DNA of 64,000 bases from Colwellia sp. PAMC 20917 (lineage in GTDB: Bacteria > Pseudomonadota > Gammaproteobacteria > Enterobacterales > Alteromonadaceae): NCBI RefSeq assembly GCF_001767295.1, contig NZ_CP014944.1, forward strand, positions 62,001-126,000, in the 5' to 3' direction. Position 1 is the stretch's first letter. Every line of letters begins with the position of its first letter. The translations under genes and the position numbers were made by a program. Positions 9,383-19,099 of this stretch are shown here, piece after piece. Below the pieces are notes generated by a model that saw only the letters and a program-made list of their open reading frames with translations, was not told where the DNA came from and searched no databases.

Positions 9383-10783
9383 CTAGAACGCAGCGTTGTT
9401 TGGCGTTCTTGGGAAAGGAATTACGTCACGAACATTTTGCATACCGGTAGCATAAGCCACTAAACGTTCAAAACCTAAACCAAAACCTGAATGAGGAACA
9501 GTGCCGTAACGACGTAAATCGCGATACCAACTGTAATCATCTTGGTTTAAATTCATTTCGGCTAAACGCGCATCAAGTACATCAAGACGTTCTTCACGTT
9601 GGCTACCACCAATGATTTCGCCAATGCCTGGTGCTAAGATATCCATAGCAGCAACGGTTTTGCCATCATCATTTAAGCGCATATAAAATGATTTAATATC
9701 TTTAGGGTAATTTTGTAACACGACTGGGCCATTAAAATGTTCTTCGGCTAAGTAACGCTCGTGCTCTGAATTAAGATCAACACCCCAAGCTACTTTGTTT
9801 TCAAATTTCTTGTCACAATTTTCTAATATTGTAATAGCGTCAGTGTAATCTAAACGGACAAAATCATTATTAATAACAGAATTCATGCGGTCAATAACTG
9901 TTTTATCAATACGCTGTTGGAAGAAGTTCATGTCATCACTACGTTCATCAAGCACAGCTTGGAAGACATATTTTAGCATTTCTTCTGCTAGGTCAGCAGC
10001 ATCAGACAAATCAGCAAAAGCGATTTCTGGTTCAATCATCCAAAATTCTGCAAGATGGCGTGTTGTGTTAGAGTTTTCAGCACGGAAGGTCGGTCCAAAA
10101 GTATAAACCTTTGAAAGGGCACATGCATAAGTCTCGACGTTCAATTGACCTGAAACGGTCAAGAAAGTTTCTTTACCAAAAAAATCTTTAGCGTAGTCAA
10201 CATTACCTTTATCGGTGCGAGGTAAGTTTTCCATATCAAGCGTACTCACACGGAACATTTCGCCAGCGCCTTCACAATCTGAGCCAGTAATTAACGGCGT
10301 GCTGATCCAGAAGTAACCTTTACTGTGTAAAAAGCGATGAACCGCTTGAGCTAACGTATTACGAACACGAGCAACAGCTCCGCCCATATTGGTACGAGCA
10401 CGCAGATGTGCTTGCTCTCGTAAAAATTCAATGCTGTGACGTTTTGCTGCCATAGGATAGGTATCAGGATCATCAACCAAACCAAGTATCTCTACCTTAG
10501 TTGCTTGAATTTCAAAAGATTGGCCTTGGCCCGGAGACTCAACCAAAATACCGGTGACTTTTACAGAAGCACCCGTAGTCAATTTTAATATTTCTGATTG
10601 ATAATTATCGAGATCACTGGGTGCGATAGCTTGAATCGCATCAAAACATGATCCATCATGAACCGCTAGGAATGAAATACCTGCTTTAGAATCACGGCGA
10701 GTGCGGATCCATCCGTGTACTGTAACTGCTTCACTTACTGGGTACTTACCAGCAAGTACATCAGTGATTGAGATAACTGACAT
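9383..10783 (-). CDS. asnS: Asparaginyl-tRNA synthetase
   Basis: Charges tRNA-Asn with asparagine. The N-terminal OB-fold anticodon-binding domain includes [14 protein letters not shown]. The class IIb catalytic core carries motif 2 ([21 protein letters not shown] region) and motif 3 ([10 protein letters not shown]). With the ATG at 10783 it has 466 residues, the usual length. That start has an AGAGG site; an in-frame TTG six bases upstream is less likely. It is a single gene transcribed toward the bidirectional terminator. Confidence 0.96.
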   Translation of the reverse strand: MSVISITDVLAGKYPVSEAVTVHGWIRTRRDSKAGISFLAVHDGSCFDAIQAIAPSDLDNYQSEILKLTTGASVKVTGILVESPGQGQSFEIQATKVEILGLVDDPDTYPMAAKRHSIEFLREQAHLRARTNMGGAVARVRNTLAQAVHRFLHSKGYFWISTPLITGSDCEGAGEMFRVSTLDMENLPRTDKGNVDYAKDFFGKETFLTVSGQLNVETYACALSKVYTFGPTFRAENSNTTRHLAEFWMIEPEIAFADLSDAADLAEEMLKYVFQAVLDERSDDMNFFQQRIDKTVIDRMNSVINNDFVRLDYTDAITILENCDKKFENKVAWGVDLNSEHERYLAEEHFNGPVVLQNYPKDIKSFYMRLNDDGKTVAAMDILAPGIGEIIGGSQREERLDVLDARLAEMNLNQDDYSWYRDLRRYGTVPHSGFGLGFERLVAYATGMQNVRDVIPFPRTPNNAAF

Positions 10784-10981
10784 TATCAACCTCTTTTCTT
10801 TATTTAATTATTGTCATAGATTTTGTCGATGCACAGACCCAGTGTAGAATACTGAATTTATTTGCACTAACTTTAAGGTGTGATATGTTACCTTTACTGC
10901 GGTGTTTAACAAGTAAAAGTTGCTGATCCGGTCTATATAAAAACAAAAAACAGTAATATTGACTTTAGAGGGTTTGAATCA

Positions 10982-11350
10982 ATGATATTGGGATTAAAAA
11001 ACAGGCGACATTCAACAGATTTTTGGGTCCTGTTAAGCCGGACTTTGGCATTAAGCGGATGGATATTATTCATTTTTGCTATTGTTATGTCTTATTATGC
11101 TGCACCAGAGCAAGATTATGGTTTATTGCGCTTTAGAAATATTGAAATAAGGGATTTTTGGTTAACGCCATTAACGGGCTATTTATATATCGTCCTTTGG
11201 GTCAGTGCACTTTGTAGTTACCTTTGTTTGGTTGTCGATCACTATCGCACTAGAAGAGAACAAGACAGTAAGCATTTTAATATCGTTCTGCTACTTACGA
11301 TAACGGTTGCTTGGGTCATCTATATATTAGTGAAACTTAACTTGGCGTAA
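10982..11350 (+). CDS. Small membrane protein of unknown function
   Basis: A 122-residue protein with three clear hydrophobic segments, near residues 20-40, 60-82 and 98-118, and a basic N-terminus (LKNRRHSTDFW). I do not recognise a family with confidence. A GAGGG site lies nine bases before the ATG. Its stop codon lies inside the stem of a terminator-like hairpin. It is a single gene between asnS and bioA, both on the other strand. Confidence 0.6.
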   Translation: MILGLKNRRHSTDFWVLLSRTLALSGWILFIFAIVMSYYAAPEQDYGLLRFRNIEIRDFWLTPLTGYLYIVLWVSALCSYLCLVVDHYRTRREQDSKHFNIVLLLTITVAWVIYILVKLNLA

Positions 11351-11371
11351 AATTATTAATAATTCTACGCC
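11344..11371. terminator. Hairpin between the small membrane protein gene and bioA
   Basis: The inverted repeat ggcgta...tacgcc with AT-rich inner arms is followed by GTTTTC on the plus strand. It includes the stop codon of the plus-strand gene and also sits behind bioA, so it may serve both. The T-run is short. Confidence 0.5.
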
Positions 11372-11398
11372 GTTTTCTTAGCAGCAAATCTGTGTCTG

Positions 11399-12700
11399 TT
11401 AATCTTCAAAACACTGCTGCTCATCGAGTACCGTGCTTATCGCCTTAACAAGTTTCGCTAAAGCCCGTTCATCACTAATAAAGGGCGGCATAATATAAAT
11501 AAGCTTGCCAAACGGTCTGATCCAGACACCTAATTCAACAAATCTTTTTTGTATATTTGCCATATTAACCGCAACCCTTGTTTCTACCACACCTATACCG
11601 CCTAAGACGCGGGCATTTTTTACTCTTGAATGTTGATTTAACACTAATAAGTGTCGCGTTAAATAATCTTCAATAAAACTCACTTGCTGTTGCCATTCTC
11701 CCGTTGCCAAAAGATCTAGACTTGCATTTGCTACCGCACAAGCCAGCGGATTAGCCATAAACGTTGGGCCGTGCATAAAACATCCGGCTTCTCCATCACT
11801 GATGGTCTTTGCGATTTCTTGCGTACACAAAGTTGCTGCCAGGGTCATATAACCGCCGGTCAGGGTTTTTCCTAAACACATAATGTCAGGACTGATATCC
11901 GCCCAGTGACAAGCAAACAATTTTCCTGTACGGCCTAAACCCGTAGCAATTTCATCAACAATAAATAACACCTGATATTGGGTACATAAGGCGCGACAGG
12001 CTCTTAAATACTCAGGATGATAAAAGCGCATACCACCAGCACCTTGGACAATAGGTTCAATAATAAAGGCGGCAATATCATTATGATGTTGTGAAAATAG
12101 GGCTTTTAAAGGCGCTAACTCAGCGCTATCCCAAGGTTGATAAAAATCACACTGTGGCGCAGGTGCGAAAATGTTTTTCATTAATACACTTTCAAAAATT
12201 TGGTGCATACCATTAACCGGATCGCATACCGACATCGCGGCAAAAGTATCACCATGATAACCATTTTTAACGGTCAATAATTTATGTTTTTCACTTTTGC
12301 CCTGACTGTGCCAATACTGTAATGACATTTTTATGGCAACTTCTACCGATACAGAGCCAGAGTCTGATAAAAAAACTTTTTGCAGCGGCTCTGGTGTGAT
12401 CTCAATGAGCTTTTTACACAAATTAATAGCGGGTTCATGCGTTAACCCCCCAAACATAACATGTGCCATCTTTTGTGTTTGATCAACAAGCGCCTGATTT
12501 AATTTTGGATGATTATAGCCGTGTAAAACAGACCACCAAGACGACATACCATCAACCAGTTCCTCACCCGTCGCTAACTTTATATAAACGCCCTTGGCCG
12601 ATTCAACTAAGTAGGAGGGCAGAGGGTTTGACATCGATGTGTAAGGATGCCAAACATGTTTCTTATCAAAATCGATTAAATCTGTATGTTTTTTGTTCAT
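11399..12700 (-). CDS. bioA: Adenosylmethionine-8-amino-7-oxononanoate aminotransferase
   Basis: Makes 7,8-diaminopelargonate (DAPA) from KAPA with S-adenosylmethionine as amino donor. It is a class III PLP enzyme of 433 residues. WHPYTSM near the N-terminus and SSWWSVLHGYNHP are BioA hallmarks, IVDEIATGLGRTG carries the PLP-contacting aspartate, and CLGKTLTGGYM carries the Schiff-base lysine. It is transcribed away from bioBFCD, the arrangement also seen in E. coli, with the presumed BirA operator beginning right at its start codon. Confidence 0.96.
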   Translation of the reverse strand: MNKKHTDLIDFDKKHVWHPYTSMSNPLPSYLVESAKGVYIKLATGEELVDGMSSWWSVLHGYNHPKLNQALVDQTQKMAHVMFGGLTHEPAINLCKKLIEITPEPLQKVFLSDSGSVSVEVAIKMSLQYWHSQGKSEKHKLLTVKNGYHGDTFAAMSVCDPVNGMHQIFESVLMKNIFAPAPQCDFYQPWDSAELAPLKALFSQHHNDIAAFIIEPIVQGAGGMRFYHPEYLRACRALCTQYQVLFIVDEIATGLGRTGKLFACHWADISPDIMCLGKTLTGGYMTLAATLCTQEIAKTISDGEAGCFMHGPTFMANPLACAVANASLDLLATGEWQQQVSFIEDYLTRHLLVLNQHSRVKNARVLGGIGVVETRVAVNMANIQKRFVELGVWIRPFGKLIYIMPPFISDERALAKLVKAISTVLDEQQCFED

Positions 12701-12733
12701 ATGTAAAGCTTGCTATGGTTTTTATGTTGACAA
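12701..12733. promoter_or_regulatory. Possible BirA operator between bioA and bioB
   Basis: The two half-sites atgtaaagc and tgttgacaa are separated by 15 bases. Each matches 7 of 9 positions of the known BirA operator halves TTGTAAACC and GGTTTACAA. The right half overlaps a perfect -35 box (TTGACA, 12727-12732). It lies exactly between the divergent biotin genes. Confidence 0.5.
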
Positions 12734-12755
12734 TTAATGACTGGCGTATAGATTA
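12727..12755 (+). promoter_or_regulatory. Putative sigma-70 promoter of bioBFCD
   Basis: TTGACA (12727-12732), a 17-base spacer and TAGATT (12750-12755) lie about 55 bases before the bioB start. The -10 box matches 4 of 6. Overlap with the BirA-like site would explain repression by biotin. Confidence 0.45.
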
Positions 12756-12811
12756 CCTGCTAATATTTAGCGATGCAATTTCACATTTACATTTTACAGT
12801 AAAGGTTTCAC

Positions 12812-13858
12812 ATGTCACAAACGAATATACCTCGTCATGATTGGTCAATAGCAGAAGTGGAAGCATTGTTTGCTCGACCTTTTAGTGATCTTATGTTTCA
12901 AGCTCAAACCGTTCATCGTGAACACTTTAATCCTAATGAAGTACAAGTTAGTACCTTATTGTCAATCAAAACAGGTGCTTGTCCTGAAGATTGTAAATAT
13001 TGCTCGCAAAGTGCACGCTATAATACTGATGTTCAAAAAGAACGTTTGATGGAAGTTGAAAAAGTTTTAGAAGCAGCAAAGGTAGCGAAAGATCAAGGGT
13101 CAACACGTTTTTGTATGGGGGCAGGTTGGAGAAATCCAAAAGCTCGTGATATGCCCTTTGTATTAGAAATGGTCAAAGGTGTTAAAGCACTTGGCTTAGA
13201 AACCTGTATGACATTAGGCATGATTAACGGAGGTCAAGCCGATGAATTACAAGAAGCCGGGTTAGATTATTATAACCACAACCTAGATACTTCTCCTGAA
13301 CATTATAACTCTATTATTACCACACGCAGCTATCAAGACCGATTAGATACACTGCAAAATGTCCGTGATTCGGGAATGAAAGTTTGTAGTGGTGGTATTG
13401 TTGGTTTAGGTGAAAATGCTCAAGACAGAGCGTCATTCTTAGCACAATTGGCTAACTTACCTAAACATCCTGAAAGTGTTCCAATTAATATGCTGGTAAA
13501 AATTGCCGGAACACCACTCGCAGATGTTGACGATTTAGAAGCTTTTGATTTTGTTCGTTGTATAGCCGTTGCACGTATTATGATGCCTAAAAGCCATGTG
13601 CGTTTATCAGCTGGGCGCGATGCAATGAACGAGCAAATGCAAGCAATGTGTTTCTTAGCCGGTGCCAACTCAATATTCTACGGTTGTAAGTTGTTAACTA
13701 CAGGCAACCCTGAAGCCAATAAAGATATGCAGTTATTTGCAAAATTGGGCATTAACACAGAAACAGTGGCCACCGATGATATTGAGACCGAGCAGAAAAT
13801 AACGACTGCCGTTGTCAATCAGCAAAATAAAGAACTTTTTTACGACGCTGCGCTTTAA
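12812..13858 (+). CDS. bioB: Biotin synthase
   Basis: A radical-SAM enzyme that inserts sulfur into dethiobiotin. The motif [13 protein letters not shown] (about residues 50-62) gives the three cysteines of the [4Fe-4S] cluster, and the [12 protein letters not shown] region belongs to the second cluster site. Its 348 residues are typical. It is the first gene of bioBFCD; 35 bases separate it from bioF. Confidence 0.97.
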   Translation: MSQTNIPRHDWSIAEVEALFARPFSDLMFQAQTVHREHFNPNEVQVSTLLSIKTGACPEDCKYCSQSARYNTDVQKERLMEVEKVLEAAKVAKDQGSTRFCMGAGWRNPKARDMPFVLEMVKGVKALGLETCMTLGMINGGQADELQEAGLDYYNHNLDTSPEHYNSIITTRSYQDRLDTLQNVRDSGMKVCSGGIVGLGENAQDRASFLAQLANLPKHPESVPINMLVKIAGTPLADVDDLEAFDFVRCIAVARIMMPKSHVRLSAGRDAMNEQMQAMCFLAGANSIFYGCKLLTTGNPEANKDMQLFAKLGINTETVATDDIETEQKITTAVVNQQNKELFYDAAL

Positions 13859-13893
13859 CGTTTATTTACTGATCAAGAGCCAAGCTGAAATTT

Positions 13894-15033
13894 ATGTCTT
13901 TTAACTTTATTGCTGAGCAAGTCGCTCAGCAAAAAGAAAAATCACAATATCGCCAACGCCAATGTATAAGCGAGCAAAATGGCCGAGAGGTGGTTGTTGC
14001 AGGAAAACGCTATTTAAATTTTTCTTCTAATGATTATCTCGGCTTAAATCATCATCCTTTAATAAATAAAGCCTGGCAAGAAGGTGTCGATAAATACGGT
14101 AGTTGCGCAAGCGCTTCCAGTTTAATAACCGGTTTTCATTATGCACACAAAGCCTTAGAAGATGAAGTTTGTCAGTGGCTAAATAAACCACGCTGCTTAC
14201 TTTATAGTAGTGGTTTTGCGGCTAATTCTGGTGTATTGCAAGCCTTGGGTAAAAAAGATTGCCAATTTTTTTTAGACAAGTTAAGTCACGCTTCTTTAAT
14301 TGACGGTGCTCTGGCTAGTGAAGCTTCAGTGAAGCGATATTTACACAATAATCATCAGCAACTTGAACAATTTTTAGCGAAAAGTCCTGTTGACAATAAA
14401 CTCATTATTTCTGAAGGTATTTTTAGCATGGATGGCGATCGCGCAGACGTTAGCCAGTTAATTATGATTGCTCAGCAACAACAAGCTATGCTTTACATGG
14501 ATGATGCACACAGTATTGGTATTATTGGTCAGGCCGGTCAGGGCAGTAGTAGCTTTGGTCAGGTCGATATAGTAATGGCAACTTTTGGTAAAGCTTTAGC
14601 CACTAGTGGTGCATTTATCGCTTGTGATGAAGATGTTTATGATTACTTAGTCAATTTTTCTCGTCATTATATTTATTCAACCGCGATTTCCCCCGCCGTT
14701 GCTTGGGCGACAAAAACCAGTATCAAGCTTGCTCAAAAAGAGTCTTGGCGCAGAGATAATATTTTTGAATTGAGCGCGCTTTTATCATCTAAGCTTGATA
14801 GTCAAATAACAATAATTCCGTCATCCTCTTCTATTCACGCTGTTGTTATTGGCAGTGAAAAAAGAACACTAGAAATATGTCAACATTTTAAAAACAGAGG
14901 TATTTGGCTAACCGCGATACGCCCACCAACGGTTGCTAAAAACAGCTCAAGGTTACGCGTTACTATCACAGCTAACCATAAAGAATGCGATATCAATTAC
15001 TTAGCTAATTGTTTGAATGAGGTTTTACGTTAA
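13894..15033 (+). CDS. bioF: 8-amino-7-oxononanoate synthase
   Basis: A PLP enzyme that condenses pimeloyl-ACP/CoA with L-alanine to KAPA. Length is 379 residues. FSSNDYLGLNHHP and YGSCASASSLITG are the conserved substrate and PLP regions, MDDAHSIGIIG holds the PLP aspartate and ATFGKALATSGAF the Schiff-base lysine. Its last base is the first base of the bioC start codon (TAATG), so translation is coupled. Confidence 0.96.
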   Translation: MSFNFIAEQVAQQKEKSQYRQRQCISEQNGREVVVAGKRYLNFSSNDYLGLNHHPLINKAWQEGVDKYGSCASASSLITGFHYAHKALEDEVCQWLNKPRCLLYSSGFAANSGVLQALGKKDCQFFLDKLSHASLIDGALASEASVKRYLHNNHQQLEQFLAKSPVDNKLIISEGIFSMDGDRADVSQLIMIAQQQQAMLYMDDAHSIGIIGQAGQGSSSFGQVDIVMATFGKALATSGAFIACDEDVYDYLVNFSRHYIYSTAISPAVAWATKTSIKLAQKESWRRDNIFELSALLSSKLDSQITIIPSSSSIHAVVIGSEKRTLEICQHFKNRGIWLTAIRPPTVAKNSSRLRVTITANHKECDINYLANCLNEVLR

Positions 15034-15818
15034 TGCCTGAAGTGTTAAACAGAATTAAAATAGCCAAGTCATTTGGCTTAGCGAGTCAGTCGTATGATAT
15101 TTCATCGCGACTACAACGCTATACGGGTAAGAACTTAATGTCTTTATTACCCAACCGTTCAGATCTAACCGTCGTTGACTTAGGCTCTGGAACCGGTTTT
15201 TTTACTGACATTCTTGCCAGTAAATTTCAGCAAACTATTGGCGTTGATATCTCCGCTAAAATGCTGTCTTTTGCTCAAGAAAACCGCAGTAAGGAAATCT
15301 GCTGGTTAGAAGCTGATGCGTATTACTTGCCTTTTCAAGCCAACACCATAGATGTTATTTATTCTAATTTGGTTATTCAGTGGTGTGATCCGCTCGATGA
15401 TATTATTGAAGAAATATTACGCGTACTCAAACCAGGAGGATTGTTTATATTTTCCACCTTACTCGATGGCACATTATATGAGTTAAAATCATCTTGGGCA
15501 CAAGTCGATGATGAACAACACGTGATTGACTTTAAAACACATGCCGACCTAAAAGCTATTTTTGCCAAGGCCTCATGTAAATTACTTGAACAAAAAACTC
15601 AAGACCTAGTGTTAGAATATCAAAATGTTATACATTTAGCGCGAGAGCTGAAAGGGCTAGGCGCAAATCATGTCCCTAAACAGCAAGGCAAGGGTTTAGC
15701 GGGTAAAGATAAATGGCAAAGGATGACTAATTGCTATCAAGACTTTCAAGAGCCTAGTGGTATTTATCCGGCGACTTATAAGGTGTATTCTGCAATTATG
15801 GTGAAATTAAATGCTTAA
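15033..15818 (+). CDS. bioC: Malonyl-ACP O-methyltransferase
   Basis: Methylates malonyl-ACP so that it can enter fatty-acid synthesis as the pimelate precursor. It is a 261-residue class I SAM methyltransferase; VVDLGSGTGFFTD (about residues 45-57) is the SAM-binding motif I. The N-terminal AKSFGLASQSYD is typical of BioC. It overlaps bioF by one base and bioD by eight bases. No bioH, the esterase that completes the pathway, is in the window. Confidence 0.94.
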   Translation: MPEVLNRIKIAKSFGLASQSYDISSRLQRYTGKNLMSLLPNRSDLTVVDLGSGTGFFTDILASKFQQTIGVDISAKMLSFAQENRSKEICWLEADAYYLPFQANTIDVIYSNLVIQWCDPLDDIIEEILRVLKPGGLFIFSTLLDGTLYELKSSWAQVDDEQHVIDFKTHADLKAIFAKASCKLLEQKTQDLVLEYQNVIHLARELKGLGANHVPKQQGKGLAGKDKWQRMTNCYQDFQEPSGIYPATYKVYSAIMVKLNA

Positions 15819-16500
15819 AATATTTATTACTGCTACAGATACTGATGCTGGAAAAACTTATTTTGCGCAAATACTCACCGCAGCCTTAGTTAAAAAAGAT
15901 TACCAAGTTGCTGTGTTTAAACCTATATCTGCAGGCTGTGAGCTTAAACATACTGCGCAGGGTGAAATTCTGGTCAATGAAGATGCACAATTATTGTTGC
16001 AGCAAGCAAACTGTGGACAAGGTATTAGTGAAATTAACCCTATTGCATTTGAACTGGCAATAGCGCCACACATCGCCGCTAATTTAATGAATGTTGACAT
16101 TAAACTCGCTGATATAAATGCGGGTTACGAGCGTATTATTGCTCGGGCTTGCGATATTGTTATCACTGAAGGTGCAGGGGGTTGGCGATTACCTTTAGGT
16201 AAAGGTATATTTTTATCTGAGTTCGTACAGCAAACAAAACAGCAGGTAATATTGGTGGTGAATATGAAACTAGGGTGTTTAAATCATGCGGTTATCACCT
16301 ATGAAGCGATAGTAGCCGATGGTCTTGATTGTATTGGTTGGGTAGCAAACTGCGTTGAGCCAATGAATTATCTCGCTGAAAATATAGCAGAACTCAAAAC
16401 ACTTATTCCAGTTCCAATGATTGCTCAACTCGGTTTTGAAACAGATATCAATAAAGCCAGTTCAAACGTTAATGTATCGTCGATAACGGCGCGGCTTTAG
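15811..16500 (+). CDS. bioD: Dethiobiotin synthetase
   Basis: ATP-dependent closure of the ureido ring of dethiobiotin from DAPA and CO2. The P-loop TATDTDAGKTYF is at the N-terminus, KPISAGC follows, and TEGAGGWRLPL is the conserved second motif. Length is 229 residues. It is the last gene of bioBFCD, overlapping bioC by eight bases. The 260 bases that follow, to the hicB-like gene, contain only a weak inverted repeat. Confidence 0.95.
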   Translation: MLKIFITATDTDAGKTYFAQILTAALVKKDYQVAVFKPISAGCELKHTAQGEILVNEDAQLLLQQANCGQGISEINPIAFELAIAPHIAANLMNVDIKLADINAGYERIIARACDIVITEGAGGWRLPLGKGIFLSEFVQQTKQQVILVVNMKLGCLNHAVITYEAIVADGLDCIGWVANCVEPMNYLAENIAELKTLIPVPMIAQLGFETDINKASSNVNVSSITARL

Positions 16501-16760
16501 CTGCTAGCTTTACTTTAAATTACAGATAGAACAAGCAATAAGTGAGTGCCTTAACTGATTTATTGCTTAGTTTGTTAATAGATAATTATCAGGCTTTTAT
16601 CGTTACGAAAAAAGTCTAACGATAAGAAACGCTGATCAATTTAAAGCACTTCCTTTAAACCCTCACAACTAATCTTACAGCGTTCATCACCATGAACCTT
16701 GTTAAGTCTTACTCTTTCTTATTTTTCCATAATTTATAAATAATAATTCAGGGAAAACTC

Positions 16761-17159
16761 TTATTTATTTAACTCACTGATACACGCGCTTGCGATAAAG
16801 CCGGAACGTGTTTTATAAGTTGAAGACTTACTGACTCGGTTATCAATTTGTTTAATCAACAACTCCGGTAAGGTGACATTGATTTTATGACTTTTCCCTA
16901 AATAGGGTGTTATATCGATATCAAGAATACACCAAATAACATTTGGATAGGCTGTTAGATGATTTTCAATCGTTGTAGCGTGTGGGATGGCTTCACCATA
17001 TTCGGCCAATATAGAAAGGTGTGCAGCGATACTGTCATTAATATTGTTTAAAGAGACATCAATGCTCTCACCATTACCTACACAACCGGGTAAGTCAGGA
17101 ACGTATGTTTTGTAGTTTTCAACGCCAATTATTTTCTTTAATGCGATAGGGTATTTCAT
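16761..17159 (-). CDS. HicB-like antitoxin/regulator (orphan)
   Basis: A 132-residue HicB-family protein. The N-terminal half (VENYKTYVPDLPGCVGNGESI...) is the RNase-H-like HicB fold, and the C-terminal half (VTLPELLIKQIDNRV...SGFIASACISEL) is a ribbon-helix-helix-like DNA-binding domain. I chose the ATG at 17159 because GAGG precedes it and HicB homology starts there; the open frame extends to 17228 without a family match. In HicAB systems the hicA toxin is adjacent, but no HicA-like ORF lies on either side, so this looks like an orphan. Four phased repeats lie directly upstream and may be its operators. Confidence 0.8.
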   Translation of the reverse strand: MKYPIALKKIIGVENYKTYVPDLPGCVGNGESIDVSLNNINDSIAAHLSILAEYGEAIPHATTIENHLTAYPNVIWCILDIDITPYLGKSHKINVTLPELLIKQIDNRVSKSSTYKTRSGFIASACISELNK

Positions 17160-17193
17160 TGTTATTGCCTCTTTAATTAACGTATTCAAGTGT

Positions 17194-17306
17194 AACCCCA
17201 GCAACTCCATATAGCAACAAATTAACAACCCTAGTAACCCCTGCTCAAACTAAAAAATAACCCCAACAACCCCGTGAAACTTAGTGACAGTAACCCTGGT
17301 AACTCT
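17194..17306. repeat. Four phased copies of AACCCYRRYAACYCY upstream of the hicB-like gene
   Basis: Copies begin at 17194, 17227, 17259 and 17292, spaced 33, 32 and 33 bases, i.e. about three helical turns. Only the first 15 bases of each unit are conserved; the spacers are not. A related copy in the opposite orientation lies at 17424-17440. The pattern suggests repeated protein-binding sites. The whole gap between the hicB-like gene and the alkaline phosphatase gene (17160-17667) holds no gene. Confidence 0.6.
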
Positions 17307-17621
17307 ATTGTTGGTGTGAAGTGATTGGTCACTTAGTACTAGACTCCTTATAAATAAGGGGAATGATAAAGAGTTAAATTATATCGCTATAAATAGCCGA
17401 TAATGCTTTAACGAAGCTAATACGGGGTGCTTGGGGTTGCTATGATTAAGCTGTTTGAGGAACGATTGACAATAACAGAGGGTTTTTAGCTACTCTTTCT
17501 AGCTAAGTTACCTACATAAAGTAAGATAGTTAAGGCATGGGTAAACGCTTAATCCACAATATAATTTTTGATGAGATGAAGGGTTTTTATATCAGGGAGA
17601 GTAGTTTTTAAGCACAAAAAA

Positions 17622-17645
17622 AACGGCTAATTTTCATTAGCCGTT
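17622..17645 (-). terminator. Terminator behind the alkaline phosphatase gene
   Basis: The stem aacggctaat / attagccgtt with a 4-base loop is preceded on the plus strand by a run of eight A, which is a T-run on the minus strand. Confidence 0.85.
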
Positions 17646-17667
17646 GTTATATTATTAAAGTAGGACG

Positions 17668-19071
17668 TTACTTTTTACCGAGCAATAAAAATATTTGTTT
17701 AGCAATGTCAGTATTATCAACCTTGCCCTTTAAGACTTCGCTGCTTTTACCTAGTGTATGTAAAGGAACGTCAATTGCAGTATGGCCACCTGATGTCCAG
17801 CCAGTGTTTGTTCTAATATCTATAATGTTTTTAATTGCACTTGCTATGATGTTATTCATGGTGGGTTCTTTAGTCTTTAGCTTTTCTTGTTCATCAAGTG
17901 ATTTGTAAGTAGCAATTTCCTCAACTGCAAATATTTTCGCCGCTTCAATTTGTTCAACTTCATTATTTGTTACATCGAAGTTAAGTAATTGACTTAATCC
18001 TTGTTGTGTTACTGGGTTGTTAGCTAACTGTTTAGCTATTGTGCTTGGCGAACTTTTCATTGTGCGTAAAATTTCAGGGTGCCACTCATACTTGCCACGT
18101 GCACCAACGGTTAAACCACCCGTACTATGATCAGCTGTTAAAATGACTAACGTATCAGGATTTTGTTTTACGTACTCTTCTAAGTACTCCATCGTTTTAG
18201 CTAAATCTGACATTTCAGCCATCGCTGTTGCGATATCATTAGAGTGACCAGCCCAATCTATTTGACTAGCTTCAACGAGCATAAAATAACCTTTACTATT
18301 TTCTAGTTGTTTAATTGCAACTTTAGTCATGGCGGATAAACGATATGGGTCACTATCATCTAGGGCTGTTGGTAAACCTGTATCATCAAAAAGACCAATA
18401 ACAGGCATATCTACTTTAAGTGTGTTTAAGGCGTTGTAGTTATCAATATACTGAAACCCTGATGCTTTAAATTCTTCAACTAAATTTCTATCTTCACGTA
18501 TAAAGTATTTCCAGCCTCCGCCAAAATAGACATCTGCTTTTATACCATTATCTATATAGCTATCGGCAATGGCATTATAATTATTTCTGCTTTCATTGTG
18601 AGTTAAATAACCAGCAGGGGTCGCATGATTTATCTGTGATGTTACGACAACACCTGTTTTTTTACCTTGTTTTTTGGCAAATTCAAGTACAGTTTCAACG
18701 CTGTTTTTATTCACGTCTAAAGCAATTGCACCGTTATAAGTTTTATAACCCGTGGCAAGTGCAGTAGCACTTGCGGCAGAATCAGTGACAACACCAGAAA
18801 CACTTGCCGGATAAGTACTAGCTGAGCCAACAAGTAAACGGTCAAATACTGTTTCTTCTATAATCTCAGTTGTTGGGTCATCATTAAAGTATCGGTAGGA
18901 TGTTGTATAAGCGGGACCCATACCATCGGCTATCACCATAATGATGTTTTTTGGTGAAGGCATTTTCTTAGCAGCCTCTGCATTTAAAAGCATTGCTGTT
19001 GAGTCATTATCAATCGTTTGACAGGCTGTTAATGCAAGTACGATGCTAACAGCAGATAGGAGTTTTTTCAT
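17668..19071 (-). CDS. Alkaline phosphatase, predicted lipoprotein
   Basis: Removes phosphate from organic monoesters outside the cytoplasm. A lipoprotein signal (VSIVLALTACQT) puts the lipid-bearing cysteine at residue 17. The alkaline phosphatase fold shows IMVIADGMGPAY (metal ligand), VTDSAASATALATG (nucleophilic serine), ILTADHSTGG and SGGHTAIDVPLH (metal ligands). Length is 467 residues. It follows a nuclease-family gene and a RutR-like regulator on the same strand, so it probably strips phosphate from nucleotides before uptake. A terminator follows it. Confidence 0.9.
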   Translation of the reverse strand: MKKLLSAVSIVLALTACQTIDNDSTAMLLNAEAAKKMPSPKNIIMVIADGMGPAYTTSYRYFNDDPTTEIIEETVFDRLLVGSASTYPASVSGVVTDSAASATALATGYKTYNGAIALDVNKNSVETVLEFAKKQGKKTGVVVTSQINHATPAGYLTHNESRNNYNAIADSYIDNGIKADVYFGGGWKYFIREDRNLVEEFKASGFQYIDNYNALNTLKVDMPVIGLFDDTGLPTALDDSDPYRLSAMTKVAIKQLENSKGYFMLVEASQIDWAGHSNDIATAMAEMSDLAKTMEYLEEYVKQNPDTLVILTADHSTGGLTVGARGKYEWHPEILRTMKSSPSTIAKQLANNPVTQQGLSQLLNFDVTNNEVEQIEAAKIFAVEEIATYKSLDEQEKLKTKEPTMNNIIASAIKNIIDIRTNTGWTSGGHTAIDVPLHTLGKSSEVLKGKVDNTDIAKQIFLLLGKK

Positions 19072-19099
19072 TTTTATCTTCTTGTATAAGTGTTAATAA

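Noticed and set aside
16533-16568. Inverted repeat aagcaataa / ttattgctt after bioD as a terminator
   Set aside because: The loop is 18 bases and no proper T-run follows, so the evidence is too weak.
17160-17440. A hicA toxin gene beside the hicB-like gene
   Set aside because: All three minus-strand frames upstream were read and contain stops or no HicA-like GSH motif; the downstream gap to bioD holds no ORF of that size either.
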